Shown in pieces: positions 7,468 to 16,037 of a stretch of DNA of 24,863 bases (position 1 is its first letter; each line of letters opens with the position of its first letter). The stretch is from a virus. The stretch covers positions 1 through 24,863 of IMG/VR virus record IMGVR_UViG_3300019776_000386; one strand, written 5' to 3'. A program made the translations under genes and the position numbers. The notes below the pieces were generated by a model. That model saw nothing but the letters and a program-made list of their open reading frames with translations, was not told where the DNA came from and searched no databases.

Positions 7468-10115
7468 TATATGCTTTTACCTACAAAATTAATACGTCTG
7501 TTCATATTTTCAATAACTTCGTTTGCTTTTTTGCGTTTCATTATTAAATCTAAACCATCGTAGTTTAATATTAACGATTCTTTATTGTTTATGCTGTTTA
7601 CAATTCTATTTACTTGGTCATCTGATATTCCGCTATTATTAACTTCTATTTTAGGTGATGAAATACCATTATCAGTTAATATTGAATTTAGATTGTCGTT
7701 AAACATTAATAAATCCATTGTTTTATCAGCGTTGAATACTTTATCTCCTTTATTCAAATACGTTAATTGTGCACCTTTATTTGACCCCATAGACTTAATA
7801 TTCCCTTGTTTATCGGTTATAATCTCACGCCCTCGCTCTTGTGTCAATGCTAATCCCTCTGGAGCGTTATCCGTACCAGTCCAAAACTGGGGCACTTCTT
7901 GGCTATTTACAAGTGCTAATTGTGCTAAGCCGATTAATCCTATTGTTACAGATAGAGGGATGTTAGGGAGTGCAGAAACAACCGCTTGCGCTGTATCAAT
8001 AGCAATATTAAACAACGCTTGTTTCTTTTTAGCTTGTGCTTCTTTGTTTGCTATTTGTCGTTTACGCTCTTCATATTGGGATTCAATATTAGCTTTTGCA
8101 CTTGCAGTATCTCCAGCAAATAATAATTCTGTTTCTTTTTGCTTTTCTAACATTGCATACTGTTCTGCAAAATTATCACCCATATTTTTAGTAATAAAAT
8201 TAAATGCTTCTTGTGCGCTTTCTGCTATTGCTACAAATGTAGTTTGAAAATCTTCACCGAATCCATCAATACGACCTTGCAAAATATCAAAAGTACCTGT
8301 CAATCCAGCACTACTAGCAAAGTCATCAATAAAACTTTGTAAGTACTGACTAACTTTTTTTAATTCCTCGGCTGGTTGAGTTGGAAAATGTAGTTTTTGA
8401 AATTCGTCGGTTGCTTTCTTTGCGCTATCTTCTAAATCTGTGTTACCTTTGGTTAAATAATCAATAGCTTTTTGAACCATGTCAATTCGCTCTTGATAAA
8501 AAGCCCATTCTTTACGACTGTTAGAAGTTTGTTTTTGCAATTCAATCATTGATTTTTTATTGTCTTCTAATGTTTCTAACAATCCCTTAGTTTTGGAAAT
8601 GGTTAAATCAATGGCTTTTATATCTTCTCTTTTTGTATTTACTTTATCTTTTTTTACTTTTTCTTCTTTATAATCAAGTAATATAGCTTCTTTTTGTCTT
8701 TCTATTGCGTAAGTACTTAATCTATTATTTATAGCGTTCAAATCTTTTATTTCTACATCTATATTTTTTAATTGTGATTTAGCCCTAGTAAGTCTTGTTA
8801 ATGCTGTTGTTTCTAAATCATAAGTTCCAGCTACAGTACCTCCTCCAGTTGTTTGTGATTGTGTTTGTCTTGCAGTATTTACGTCTTTTTCTGCTTGAGC
8901 AAGTCTTTTTTGTACTTCGATTCTTTTTTCTTCTAAATCAATAATTTTAGATTGATTTTCGGTTATTTTTTCAATTGAAGCGTTTGCTTTTGCTCTTGAT
9001 AAAATAGCGTTTGTTAATTCTTTTTCTGCTTGAGTAGTTTCTCCAGCTAATATTTTTTCTTTACTTAAATTTCCTAAATATGCAGGATATGTATCTTGTA
9101 ATTCTTTGACCGCAACCATTCTTTCTTTATAAGTCAAAGATGCGTCTTTTGCAATTGCTAAAAGAGATTTTAAATTTAAAGTTTCTTCTACTGCGTTTTT
9201 TTGTCCTTGCTTTGATATTTCATTAAGTTGTTTTTGACTTTCTTTTAACGTATCAATTGCTTTTACGCTTTTAATTAAACTACCCGCGAACTCAACTATA
9301 TCTTTTCCATAAATAGTTAATAAAGTAACAGCAACACTTAATGCAGTTCCCCAACTAAATAAACTTGTTGCTAATTGACTTAATACTGATTGCGTTGGTT
9401 TGCCTTCTGCTCTTAAATCTGCATTTGCTTTTTTTATACCACTAATTGCATCAAAAAATATAGGCAAGTTATTTGAAATAGCCATAAATCCAGTTTGAAC
9501 TGAATTAGCAAATGCTGGCATTTCACGAGTTAATTGATTTATAGAGTTTCCTAACGGATTAAAAGCACTTGCATAGTTACCTACATTGCGTTGGTATTTA
9601 CCCATAGAAGCATCAACTGCTTTTAATGTAGTATCGTATTTTGTAATTTTACCAGCTAAAAAATCATAACGTTTAGATTCTGCATCTGTTAAACGCCCTG
9701 TTAATTCTTTTTGTACTGCAAGTTGTTTGTATTCGTTTGATAGTGCATTTAATTTAGCTTGAACTTTATTATATAAAGACTGTGAGGCATTTAGTTTAGC
9801 TTCTTCACGTTCTAATTGTCTTAAACTTGCCTCACGTTGTCTATTTAATGCTTGTCTATTTCGTGTTTCTTCTTCAAGAACTTTTAATTTCTTTTTTATA
9901 GCTAAATTAACGTCATTCTCGCTTTTAACTACTTTCTGATTAACAACTGCAATTTCATTAACAGTTTTAACATATTCACTTGGTAATTTGGCATAATTGG
10001 AATTTAAAGCAATAACTTTACTGTTTAACTCATTAGCGGAATTAATTTGTTTATCAATAGCGAGTGTAATATCATCAATCGCTTTTTTAGTTTCTATAAA
10101 ATTACTCTTTGCCAT
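7467..10115 (-). CDS. Tail tape measure protein
   Basis: 882 aa from ATG 10115; an in-frame TTG one codon earlier is less likely. Residues about 1-170 are coiled coil. At about 183-232 lies the block MGKYQRNVGNYASAFNPLG followed by NQLTREMPAFANSVQTGF and ISNNLPIFFDAISG, which I recognise as the hallmark of Bacteroidetes phage tape measure proteins. Residues about 258-278 form a hydrophobic helix. A long coiled coil with low-complexity charged stretches follows. The C-terminal third has an Ala-rich helix and a hydrophobic segment (about 700-745) before GTDNAPEGLALTQERGREII, typical of tape measure C-termini. It sets tail length and helps DNA entry. It overlaps the 90-aa gene by 14 nt. Confidence 0.92.
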   Translation of the reverse strand: MAKSNFIETKKAIDDITLAIDKQINSANELNSKVIALNSNYAKLPSEYVKTVNEIAVVNQKVVKSENDVNLAIKKKLKVLEEETRNRQALNRQREASLRQLEREEAKLNASQSLYNKVQAKLNALSNEYKQLAVQKELTGRLTDAESKRYDFLAGKITKYDTTLKAVDASMGKYQRNVGNYASAFNPLGNSINQLTREMPAFANSVQTGFMAISNNLPIFFDAISGIKKANADLRAEGKPTQSVLSQLATSLFSWGTALSVAVTLLTIYGKDIVEFAGSLIKSVKAIDTLKESQKQLNEISKQGQKNAVEETLNLKSLLAIAKDASLTYKERMVAVKELQDTYPAYLGNLSKEKILAGETTQAEKELTNAILSRAKANASIEKITENQSKIIDLEEKRIEVQKRLAQAEKDVNTARQTQSQTTGGGTVAGTYDLETTALTRLTRAKSQLKNIDVEIKDLNAINNRLSTYAIERQKEAILLDYKEEKVKKDKVNTKREDIKAIDLTISKTKGLLETLEDNKKSMIELQKQTSNSRKEWAFYQERIDMVQKAIDYLTKGNTDLEDSAKKATDEFQKLHFPTQPAEELKKVSQYLQSFIDDFASSAGLTGTFDILQGRIDGFGEDFQTTFVAIAESAQEAFNFITKNMGDNFAEQYAMLEKQKETELLFAGDTASAKANIESQYEERKRQIANKEAQAKKKQALFNIAIDTAQAVVSALPNIPLSVTIGLIGLAQLALVNSQEVPQFWTGTDNAPEGLALTQERGREIITDKQGNIKSMGSNKGAQLTYLNKGDKVFNADKTMDLLMFNDNLNSILTDNGISSPKIEVNNSGISDDQVNRIVNSINNKESLILNYDGLDLIMKRKKANEVIENMNRRINFVGKSI

Positions 10116-10374
10116 CAAATTCAGGATTAAGTATTAATTCGCCTCTTTTTATCATTCCAATTAACCTATATAAATAAGAAAAACTGATAAAATTACTATC
10201 TGTATTAAATCCATCTTCATTATATGGTAGTTGTTTACAATCACTTTTAAACAATTCTTGAACGAATTTAGAATCTATGCAATAAGTTGTTGCTAATTCT
10301 TCATCAATTTTTAACCTAACTAATTCATTAATTTTTTCAAAGGTTCTAAAATCTTCTTTAGTAAATGCATCCAT
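10102..10374 (-). CDS. Small protein before the tape measure, possible tail assembly factor
   Basis: 90 aa, helical, acidic, with two cysteines and no membrane segment. It lies between the chaperone-like frames and the tape measure gene, overlapping the tape measure start by 14 nt and starting 4 nt after the previous stop. In many siphophages this slot holds the second part of the tail assembly chaperone. Here it has its own ATG at 10374 and only about eight open codons upstream in its frame, so a fusion to the upstream frame is not obvious. I do not recognise the family. Confidence 0.55.
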   Translation of the reverse strand: MDAFTKEDFRTFEKINELVRLKIDEELATTYCIDSKFVQELFKSDCKQLPYNEDGFNTDSNFISFSYLYRLIGMIKRGELILNPEFDGKE

Positions 10375-10378
10375 GATA

Positions 10379-10932
10379 TTAATTTTTAGTATTTTTCTTT
10401 ATTGCTAATCGTTCATAACTCAAAAATTCTGCTACCGAAATAGTTTGAATATTTAATGGTAATTGTAAAGCTGTTGCAACTCCAGCAACCACATCAAAAC
10501 TATTTATAATTTCTTCCTCTCCTTTACTTCTAACTTCGTTATTTAACTTTTCAATATTATTTTCAAAGTTAACTATTGACGATTTAATTTTAACTAAAAA
10601 ATCAGAATACTCACAAAAAATATTTACTTTATTTTTAGTTTGTTTTTGGTATAACTCAATTAATTGTTTTTTTTGTTCAAATGTTTTTTCGTTTTGCTCA
10701 ATAGTTGCCAATGAAATAACTGCATTATGAACCGTATAAAGTATATTTAACTTTGTTCTTAAAATTAATAATTCATTTTCTTTGCGTAACATTAATTTAG
10801 CTAACGAATTATTTTTTAATCTCCAAAATTCATCATATAATTTAATCCAATGACTTTCTAGTTCTTTTTTGTTTGCTTTTTGGTTTAATAAATTCAGGTT
10901 CTTTGTCTGTAGTATTTTCAAAAACGTTATCA
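10379..10932 (-). CDS. Tail assembly chaperone-like frame (downstream part of a possible frameshift pair)
   Basis: The reading frame is open from 11020 to 10379. The coding-like part begins near the end of the upstream 107-aa gene (KKELESHWIKLYDEFWRLK) and ends with SFDVVAGVATALQLPLNIQ and SVAEFLSYERLAIKK, a pattern I associate with tail assembly chaperones in Bacteroidetes phages. Residues before that point are out-of-frame readings of the upstream gene. No ATG, GTG or TTG lies close to the upstream stop; the nearest upstream ATG in frame is at 10932, deep inside the other gene, and the next one downstream cuts into the conserved part. This suggests entry by frameshifting at the A6 run (10865-10870) rather than an independent start. 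The stated start at 10932 is only the best conventional choice. A +1 shift would give a fusion of about 261 aa. Confidence 0.6.
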
Positions 10933-11165
10933 TTGGTAGCGTTTCCAAACTCGGCAATATGACACCATTCAGCCCCAACATTCTCTTTAATCTTTGGTAA
11001 AATACTTTTAAAACTTGCATCGTCTGAAATTTTTATTTGTCCATTTTCTGATTCTCTATAAAACCAGAAAGATATTCCTTTTTGTTCGTATATCCTTTTG
11101 TGTAAAGATAATAATTCTTTTGTGGTTTGCGGTGCGTTTTTTTGGCAACTAAAACATTCTTTCAT
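10842..11165 (-). CDS. Tail assembly protein, upstream frame of the chaperone pair
   Basis: 107 aa. It starts MKECFSCQKNAPQTTKELL, with a CxxC pair at residues 4 and 7, and continues with a compact domain (ISFWFYRESENGQIKISDD, GAEWCHIAEFGN). A Lys/Arg-rich, probably unstructured tail follows to residue 107. The basic tail overlaps the next gene in a frame offset by +1. The start overlaps the 146-aa gene stop as ATGA. It lies between the major tail protein and the tape measure, the usual place of the lambda G/GT chaperone pair. Function is inferred from this position. Confidence 0.6.
   Translation of the reverse strand: MKECFSCQKNAPQTTKELLSLHKRIYEQKGISFWFYRESENGQIKISDDASFKSILPKIKENVGAEWCHIAEFGNATNDNVFENTTDKEPEFIKPKSKQKRTRKSLD
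10865..10870 (-). other. Candidate +1/-2 frameshift (slippage) site
   Basis: On the coding strand this is an A6 run inside CAA-AAA-AGA, read in the frame of the 107-aa gene 24 bases before its stop codon. tRNA-Lys on the AAA codon (K100) can re-pair perfectly after either a +1 or a -2 move, and both lead into the long open frame that continues to 10379. RNA polymerase slippage on the same run is an alternative. This is a structural reading, with no experimental support here. Confidence 0.4.
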
Positions 11166-11602
11166 AATACATATTTTTTATATAACAATTCTATTGTTAA
11201 GGTTGATATTTCGTCAATTAATTCTTGTTCTTCTTTGTCGGTTATATTGAAATTATCCTCTCCATACTTTAAACTGATTTCGCTATACTTCCAATCACTA
11301 GAAAATATTTCTATTCCTTTTGATGTGTTAAAAATTTCAATTCCTTTCCATAATGCGCCAGTATCAATCAAATCTACTTCTCCCCCTGCTAATGGATTTT
11401 TAAAGTACTTAAAATCTTTGTATTCCGTATCTCGATAAACTCCTATTTTAGTTCCATCGGGTCTTTTACCTAATAACCAACGTTTGTGTATTAATTCTCT
11501 AATATTTGGCTCTTGTTCTAAAAATAAAGCATTGAAAGTACTATCAATATTTATTTTAACATTTTTTAAATCCTTTGCTAATATATCAGAGTATAATTCC
11601 AT
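11162..11602 (-). CDS. Tail/neck assembly protein, 146 aa
   Basis: 146 aa, alpha/beta. The middle part (GKRPDGTKIGVYRDTEYKDF, NPLAGGEVDLIDTGALWKGI) resembles phage virion-morphogenesis or tail-completion proteins in which a conserved DLxDTG turn follows a basic loop. It is the first gene after the major tail protein and overlaps the next gene by ATGA. A terminator-like hairpin (11608-11636) lies directly before its ATG, so its expression should be lower than that of the major tail protein. Family call moderate, from motif memory. Confidence 0.55.
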   Translation of the reverse strand: MELYSDILAKDLKNVKINIDSTFNALFLEQEPNIRELIHKRWLLGKRPDGTKIGVYRDTEYKDFKYFKNPLAGGEVDLIDTGALWKGIEIFNTSKGIEIFSSDWKYSEISLKYGEDNFNITDKEEQELIDEISTLTIELLYKKYVL

Positions 11603-11607
11603 CTTAT

Positions 11608-11636
11608 AAAAAACCCCCTCGTTAATGAGAGGGTTT
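11608..11636 (-). terminator. Intrinsic terminator after the major tail protein gene
   Basis: On the minus strand, a 10-bp stem (AAACCCTCTC pairing with GAGGGGGTTT, one G-U pair) closes a 6-nt loop (ATTAAC) and is followed by a T-rich tract (six Ts). It lies between the 300-aa major tail protein gene and the 146-aa gene, 5 nt before the latter's ATG. A partial terminator here would set a high ratio of tail tube protein to downstream assembly proteins. Confidence 0.8.
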
Positions 11637-11663
11637 CATTTGTTTAACTAGGTTAAGTTAAGA

Positions 11664-12566
11664 TTAATCTACGATTGTTAGAATGTTTGATGAACCTCCG
11701 TAAAAAGCTCCATCAATTTCAACTGATTCAAATCCGCTTTCAGCTATTTTCACTCCAAAAGTGTTACCATCTACAGTTGGTGCAACTAAATCTATAGTAT
11801 AACTTCCGTTTCCGTTAGCTGTAATAGCATCGATTGAAGATGTATTAATTCCTAAAACGCCCCATGAACTTGTAGAAGTCAATCCCTCAATAGGATTTCC
11901 TGAACATGAATCCGTTACTATTGCAGTAAATTGTGATAGTGATACCAAAGTCAACACAATTTTAGCTTCGATAATTCCTTTCAATTCTTTTACTTCGGCT
12001 AATGCATCGGTAATAGGTATTAAAGTCATTCCCTCGTTGTATTGGGTTGAACTTCTTAATTGTGCTTTTAAAGTTTTCATTTGCAAGTCTGCACCTTGTT
12101 TCAATTTAGTGCTTTCTGCGTGTAAAACGTTTAAATCAAACCCCACAAAGTTACCATTTGGTGCAGTTGCACAAATAATAGCATTTTCAAACACGTGCCA
12201 CAAATCCCAATTGTTAGATGTGTTGTTAATCTTTGAAATTGCTTTTGCCTCACAAATTGAAGCTGTAATATCAATCTCAAACATCGGTTTTCCTAGTCTT
12301 TGAAGTTGCATATTTCCAATACTGGAAGTGTTGACTTGGTTTTCTTCATGGTTGTTTCTATAATCGTATCCAGCAAATGGAATAAGATTGTTTTTTTTGA
12401 TAGCTTCTTTTAGTTGTGCTAAAAAAGTATCGTTGTTAGGTACAGATGTTCCTTTTTTAGAAACATAAGAACCTACATAATCGCCAGTGTTATAATTTCC
12501 ACATTCAGTTACGCCTGTAAAAATTTGCCCTTGGTCGTTGCAGTTGATAATTGTTAAATCTGCCAT
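11664..12566 (-). CDS. Major tail (tube) protein with C-terminal Ig-like domain
   Basis: 300 aa. The N-terminal ~200 residues lack cleavage signals and carry the segment FLAQLKEAIKKNNLIPFAGY and GNMQLQRLGKPMFEIDIT, similar in style to Bacteroidetes phage tail tube proteins. Residues about 203-300 (from IVLTLVSLSQFTAIVTDS, through WGVLGINTSSIDAITANG, to SNILTIVD) read as an added Ig-like beta domain rich in Gly, Thr and Ser. Such domains decorate the tails of many phages. The gene lies between the connector/completion genes and a strong terminator, as expected for a highly expressed tail tube. It forms the tube through which DNA passes. Function is from synteny and size. Confidence 0.75.
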   Translation of the reverse strand: MADLTIINCNDQGQIFTGVTECGNYNTGDYVGSYVSKKGTSVPNNDTFLAQLKEAIKKNNLIPFAGYDYRNNHEENQVNTSSIGNMQLQRLGKPMFEIDITASICEAKAISKINNTSNNWDLWHVFENAIICATAPNGNFVGFDLNVLHAESTKLKQGADLQMKTLKAQLRSSTQYNEGMTLIPITDALAEVKELKGIIEAKIVLTLVSLSQFTAIVTDSCSGNPIEGLTSTSSWGVLGINTSSIDAITANGNGSYTIDLVAPTVDGNTFGVKIAESGFESVEIDGAFYGGSSNILTIVD

Positions 12567-12578
12567 TTTTTTATTTTT

Positions 12579-13121
12579 TTAATTTATACATTTCGGTTTT
12601 ATTCGTAATTTAAAATCAACAATAATACAGTCTATCAAATCGATTTGAATTGATTTTTCTTTACTATTGTTCAAGTTTTTCAAGTCGTTTGAATCAGTAC
12701 TTATTCCGTAATTAGGCTCGGTTCTTAGTTTGAATCTAGTTTGTAAATCATTTCCCATTATCTCAACAAAGTTAGAAGATGTTAATTTTGATTTTACTAC
12801 TTGCCAAACTGGTTCTAAAATACCCTCGTAACTATTGCTATTTCTCCAGTCGTTCATTTCTTGCAGTCTTGTATCTTGCATTATTACAAGTTTAGCATCC
12901 GTTTCATACCATTCTTTATATTCAGTATATTCATTTAAAACGTACCAAACCAAAGGATATTTATCTGGACTGCTTTTTGTATTTTGCGCTGTTATCCATG
13001 CAATTAACTCTTTTTGGTCTCCATACCAATACTTAACAGTAACAGTTTTATCAGTTCCTAGCAGTCTAATATTTGCTGTTGCTCCAGCGAATAATCTCTT
13101 TAAAGCATTTGCAATTATCAT
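12579..13121 (-). CDS. Tail terminator / tail completion protein
   Basis: 180 aa. The central part (KYPLVWYVLNEYTEYKEWYE, KLVIMQDTRLQEMNDWRNSN, GILEPVWQVVKSKL) has the alpha/beta pattern seen in Bacteroidetes phage proteins encoded just before the major tail gene; this is the usual slot of the tail terminator. The ATG at 13121 overlaps the stop of the connector gene as ATGA. No membrane segment. The call relies on position and a recalled pattern. Confidence 0.6.
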   Translation of the reverse strand: MIIANALKRLFAGATANIRLLGTDKTVTVKYWYGDQKELIAWITAQNTKSSPDKYPLVWYVLNEYTEYKEWYETDAKLVIMQDTRLQEMNDWRNSNSYEGILEPVWQVVKSKLTSSNFVEIMGNDLQTRFKLRTEPNYGISTDSNDLKNLNNSKEKSIQIDLIDCIIVDFKLRIKPKCIN

Positions 13122-13741
13122 AATCCTAATGAATTTGAATTAGCTGTTAACTCAAAAGTATAAAGTTGAGGTGTTGGATAGTCTGTGGGATTATCGATTA
13201 AGAATTGCAATAAACTTACATAATTACTGTTTTGTTGCCCGTTAAAATAATCAACGAAAGTAGCTCCGTTAAAATATGATACTCTAGGGAAATTAATAAC
13301 ATTCAAGCCTTGATACATTTCTAAAAACTTATTCCAAACATTTACAAGATTGCTAGTAGGATTTATATTATCAGCGTTTTTCGCTTGTGTTTGATAGTTA
13401 CTTGAATCTAATTCATTTACCCAAAACCAATACGTATAATACGCTAATAACGAAACCTTAAAACTCCCTTCTTCATAGTTCAATCCTTTCCAAACTTTAC
13501 CGTCGTACTCTTTACCGTTTACTAAGTCTTTCCATTTCTGGTCTGCTCCTGAATCTAACACTCCATCTGTTACTTGTGAATCTAACTCACTAAAAAGAAC
13601 ATTTCCTAAAGCCATTTGTAATAACAAACGAGGCTTTTCATCTGCGTATAAATTCAATCTTTCAGCGTTACCGTTTTGGGAACTTGTTAAGTTCGGCACT
13701 GAAATTTCACGTGTAAAATTAGCCTCGTTTATTAAATACAT
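13118..13741 (-). CDS. Head-tail connector / neck protein
   Basis: 207 aa. The sequence is helix-rich with aromatic residues (FKVSLLAYYTYWFWVNELDS) and no enzyme motif. The N-terminal part (MYLINEANFTREISVPNLTS) and the position directly after the capsid genes match the adaptor or connector that caps the portal (gp6-like). Its start is 2 nt after the stop of the 55-aa gene, and its stop overlaps the tail completion gene by ATGA. Role inferred from gene order. Confidence 0.65.
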   Translation of the reverse strand: MYLINEANFTREISVPNLTSSQNGNAERLNLYADEKPRLLLQMALGNVLFSELDSQVTDGVLDSGADQKWKDLVNGKEYDGKVWKGLNYEEGSFKVSLLAYYTYWFWVNELDSSNYQTQAKNADNINPTSNLVNVWNKFLEMYQGLNVINFPRVSYFNGATFVDYFNGQQNSNYVSLLQFLIDNPTDYPTPQLYTFELTANSNSLGL

Positions 13742-13743
13742 TT

Positions 13744-13911
13744 TTACTTAGTTTTTTTTGTTTTTTTTACTTCTTCAATTCCTTTTAGTTTAGCTACTTT
13801 CAAATCATTAACAAAAATTTTTGAAATATCTCTACTAAAAGTCCTTACTTCTCCTTTTTTTACATTTTCAAAATCGGAAGTAAATTCTACTTCAATGTCT
13901 GATTTTGCCAT
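13744..13911 (-). CDS. 55-aa head-region protein
   Basis: Short gene: ATG at 13911, TAA at 13744, in the gap between the major capsid gene and the connector (10 nt and 2 nt away). The product starts MAKSDIEVEFTSDFENVKKG, continues as a small beta-type domain, and ends in a Lys-rich tail (EEVKKTKKTK). Many siphophages encode a small protein of about 55-60 aa with a VKKGE-type turn at this place, apparently linked to head completion, but its role is not known. Coding support comes from the tight fit between neighbours. Confidence 0.7.
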   Translation of the reverse strand: MAKSDIEVEFTSDFENVKKGEVRTFSRDISKIFVNDLKVAKLKGIEEVKKTKKTK

Positions 13912-13921
13912 ATTGTAAATA

Positions 13922-15115
13922 TTAAGACGCTAAGGTAGCCAAAGCGGTTGTAATGTTAGTACATTTTAAGAATCCAGTTTTGTCAACATTTCTGATTAAG
14001 AATAACAGTCTTGCGCGTGCTTTGATAGTTTTCATATCACCTACAAATTGTCCGTCGTTATAACCTTCTGAAAGCACAACTCCTCCTTTTTCGTAAATAG
14101 TACCAAAACGACCATCTCCTACAACTAATGTATTATCAGCTAAATTGTTATCTTCAACAATCGCCAAACCAGCAATAGTTCCTGTTTCTGCATCAAACAT
14201 ATAGTTATTATTAGCATCTTTTTTCAAGAAATATCTATCAATCGTATCTGAATTAGCAGTTACAAAGTTAGGAGAATATTTTGAACCTCTTGTTTTAACG
14301 ATTGCAGTTCTCATTTTACGAACCAAGTCTTTAATGTTAGCATCTGTAATTCCGCTTGCTACTGGTGTATAAGCTGGAGATGCTGTATAAAGACCCTCAA
14401 TGTCGTTTGAACCTCCAGCACCTACTGCAATTTTTGTATCAATTACTGTATTAACGTTGATTCCTACAAATTTTGCAAGTTCAGAACTAGCTAAAACTTC
14501 ATCTTCCATGAACTCCTCTGTTACTGGCAAAGTATCACCAATCTTTTGAAGTTTTTTAGTGTATTCAGCAAATTTTGCAGTACTTTCTGGAAAAGTTCCG
14601 CCTTCTGCAACAACTGCAGCAGCTCTAACTGTTGTAGATTCATCCCAGTCAATGTAAGCAATAGTTCCGTTGTGATTACCGTCTCCAACTTGTACTTTTG
14701 GAAAAAAATCATACAAAGCACGTCTTTTAACTCCTAATTGACCAATATCAGTTAGTCTTATTGCTTCAGTATTATTAGCAATGGATGCTCTGTTGGTTAG
14801 GGCTTTAATTTCTACTTCGGTAGATTTGTCACCGTTTGCAATAGCTTTAATCGCTTCTTTATTTTCGGTGATTTCTTCTACTAATGTTTTGGTATTTTCT
14901 TTACCTTTTTTATTAGCATCAACAATCTGTTTTGCAATTTCATCAGCTAAGAAATTTTTCAACGCTTCTTGGCCTGCTGTGATTTGAGCTTTTACCTCTT
15001 CGGTAATAGTTGTTTTTAAAAGCGAATCTTCGTGCGCTTTCATTTCTGTTTTGTATTGGTCTAACTGCTCTGGAGTTAGTTTTTCCAATTCTTCTGTTTT
15101 TTTGTAAACAAACAT
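13922..15115 (-). CDS. Major capsid protein, HK97 fold
   Basis: 397 aa. Residues 1-~110 are a coiled-coil delta-domain (EELEKLTPEQLDQYKTEMKA onward), which in HK97-type phages acts as scaffold and is removed by the protease. The mature region has the usual markers: the beta-hairpin/E-loop region near VGDGNHNGTIAYIDWDE, the P-domain stretch GDTLPVTEEFMEDEVLASSE (about 193-212), and the C-terminal A-domain with NTLVVGDGRFGTIYEKGG and KARARLLFLIRNVDKTGFL. The preceding gene encodes its protease. This is one of the firmest calls in the window. Confidence 0.93.
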   Translation of the reverse strand: MFVYKKTEELEKLTPEQLDQYKTEMKAHEDSLLKTTITEEVKAQITAGQEALKNFLADEIAKQIVDANKKGKENTKTLVEEITENKEAIKAIANGDKSTEVEIKALTNRASIANNTEAIRLTDIGQLGVKRRALYDFFPKVQVGDGNHNGTIAYIDWDESTTVRAAAVVAEGGTFPESTAKFAEYTKKLQKIGDTLPVTEEFMEDEVLASSELAKFVGINVNTVIDTKIAVGAGGSNDIEGLYTASPAYTPVASGITDANIKDLVRKMRTAIVKTRGSKYSPNFVTANSDTIDRYFLKKDANNNYMFDAETGTIAGLAIVEDNNLADNTLVVGDGRFGTIYEKGGVVLSEGYNDGQFVGDMKTIKARARLLFLIRNVDKTGFLKCTNITTALATLAS

Positions 15116-15128
15116 AGTTTTTAGTTTT

Positions 15129-16037
15129 TTAGATTATACTTAATTTTCTTTTACTTGTTTGAAGTGATTTCTCGGCTTCTAATTCTGAAAGTGATTTCTC
15201 GGCTTTCTTTTTATTTCCACATTTTTTGCAAACAATTTCTCCGTTTTCAGCTTCAAAATCTTCTGTTTCTTCATCGCATGAATCACATTTTGAGGTAGAT
15301 TTTTCAACTTCTGACTTTTGGTATATTACTGGAGTTGCATCATTAGAACCAAATAAAACAAGGCTTCCCTCTTTTTCTATACTTGCCTCGTCTATGCACC
15401 ACATATAACCATATTCTTTAGCTACATCTTTATTGGCTACTTCATCAATTCTAGCATCCCATAAGGCTTTTTGCTTTGCGTAGTCACTAGAAGTTGAATC
15501 AATTGCTAGTTGTACTTGAATATAACGCATTTTAACACTATTCTCAAAACTTATTTGTTCGTCAAATAGTTTTGCTATTTTTTCAATTTGAATTTTATTT
15601 TTAGGTATTTCAAAAATCAATGCTTGCGTAGTTCCGTTGTAATCACGTCCTAAATCGCTCCAGTTAACATTTTTAACAAATGCATTTACATCGTTAGGAA
15701 ATGCAATAACAGAATCAACTTCCAATTCATGTTCTAATACGTAAAATATCTTTTTTGATTTATCTTTTAAAGACTTATTCCAAAGATTAGGGAAGTGAAC
15801 ATCTCCATGACTGTCAAAGTAATTAGTAGTATTAATTATTGGATAAACAAAACCCTCTTTTACAAAAGATAATGCTTTCGTTCTTTCTGTTTCTTTTAAC
15901 CCAAATAATGAAACTGGCGGAGTATTTTTAATTGTAGCTTTTTTAAGTTCAATTATACTTTTTTCATTTTTTACTAATTCCTTAAAAAGTTTCTCTTTAC
16001 TAGAAAATTCTTTTTTCAATTCTTTGCAATAAATCAT
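15129..16037 (-). CDS. Prohead protease with C-terminal zinc ribbon
   Basis: 302 aa, directly before the capsid gene. The N-terminal domain fits the HK97-type prohead serine protease (S78): NYFDSHGDVHFPNLW, then the likely catalytic histidine in VLEHELEVDSVI (H103), and FENSVKMRYIQVQLAI with a candidate nucleophile Ser167. It would cut the delta-domain of the capsid protein during maturation. The C-terminal tail carries two CxxC pairs (C251/C254 and C270/C273, CDSC and CKKC), a zinc ribbon not usual for this enzyme. The start overlaps the 42-aa gene stop as ATGA. The active-site assignment is by eye. Confidence 0.8.
   Translation of the reverse strand: MIYCKELKKEFSSKEKLFKELVKNEKSIIELKKATIKNTPPVSLFGLKETERTKALSFVKEGFVYPIINTTNYFDSHGDVHFPNLWNKSLKDKSKKIFYVLEHELEVDSVIAFPNDVNAFVKNVNWSDLGRDYNGTTQALIFEIPKNKIQIEKIAKLFDEQISFENSVKMRYIQVQLAIDSTSSDYAKQKALWDARIDEVANKDVAKEYGYMWCIDEASIEKEGSLVLFGSNDATPVIYQKSEVEKSTSKCDSCDEETEDFEAENGEIVCKKCGNKKKAEKSLSELEAEKSLQTSKRKLSII

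Noticed and set aside
7585-8247. Long plus-strand open frame (220 codons) inside the tape measure gene
   Set aside because: It mirrors the repetitive coiled-coil coding sequence; composition is Ser/Leu/Ala-rich with no domain, and the minus-strand gene is certain.
10933-11020. Upstream ATG of the chaperone-like frame
   Set aside because: This part is an out-of-frame reading of the 107-aa gene and does not look like protein; a frameshift or a later start is more likely.
14521-14721. Second minus-strand frame inside the major capsid gene
   Set aside because: It is a low-complexity shadow of the capsid frame; the capsid protein is well supported through this stretch.
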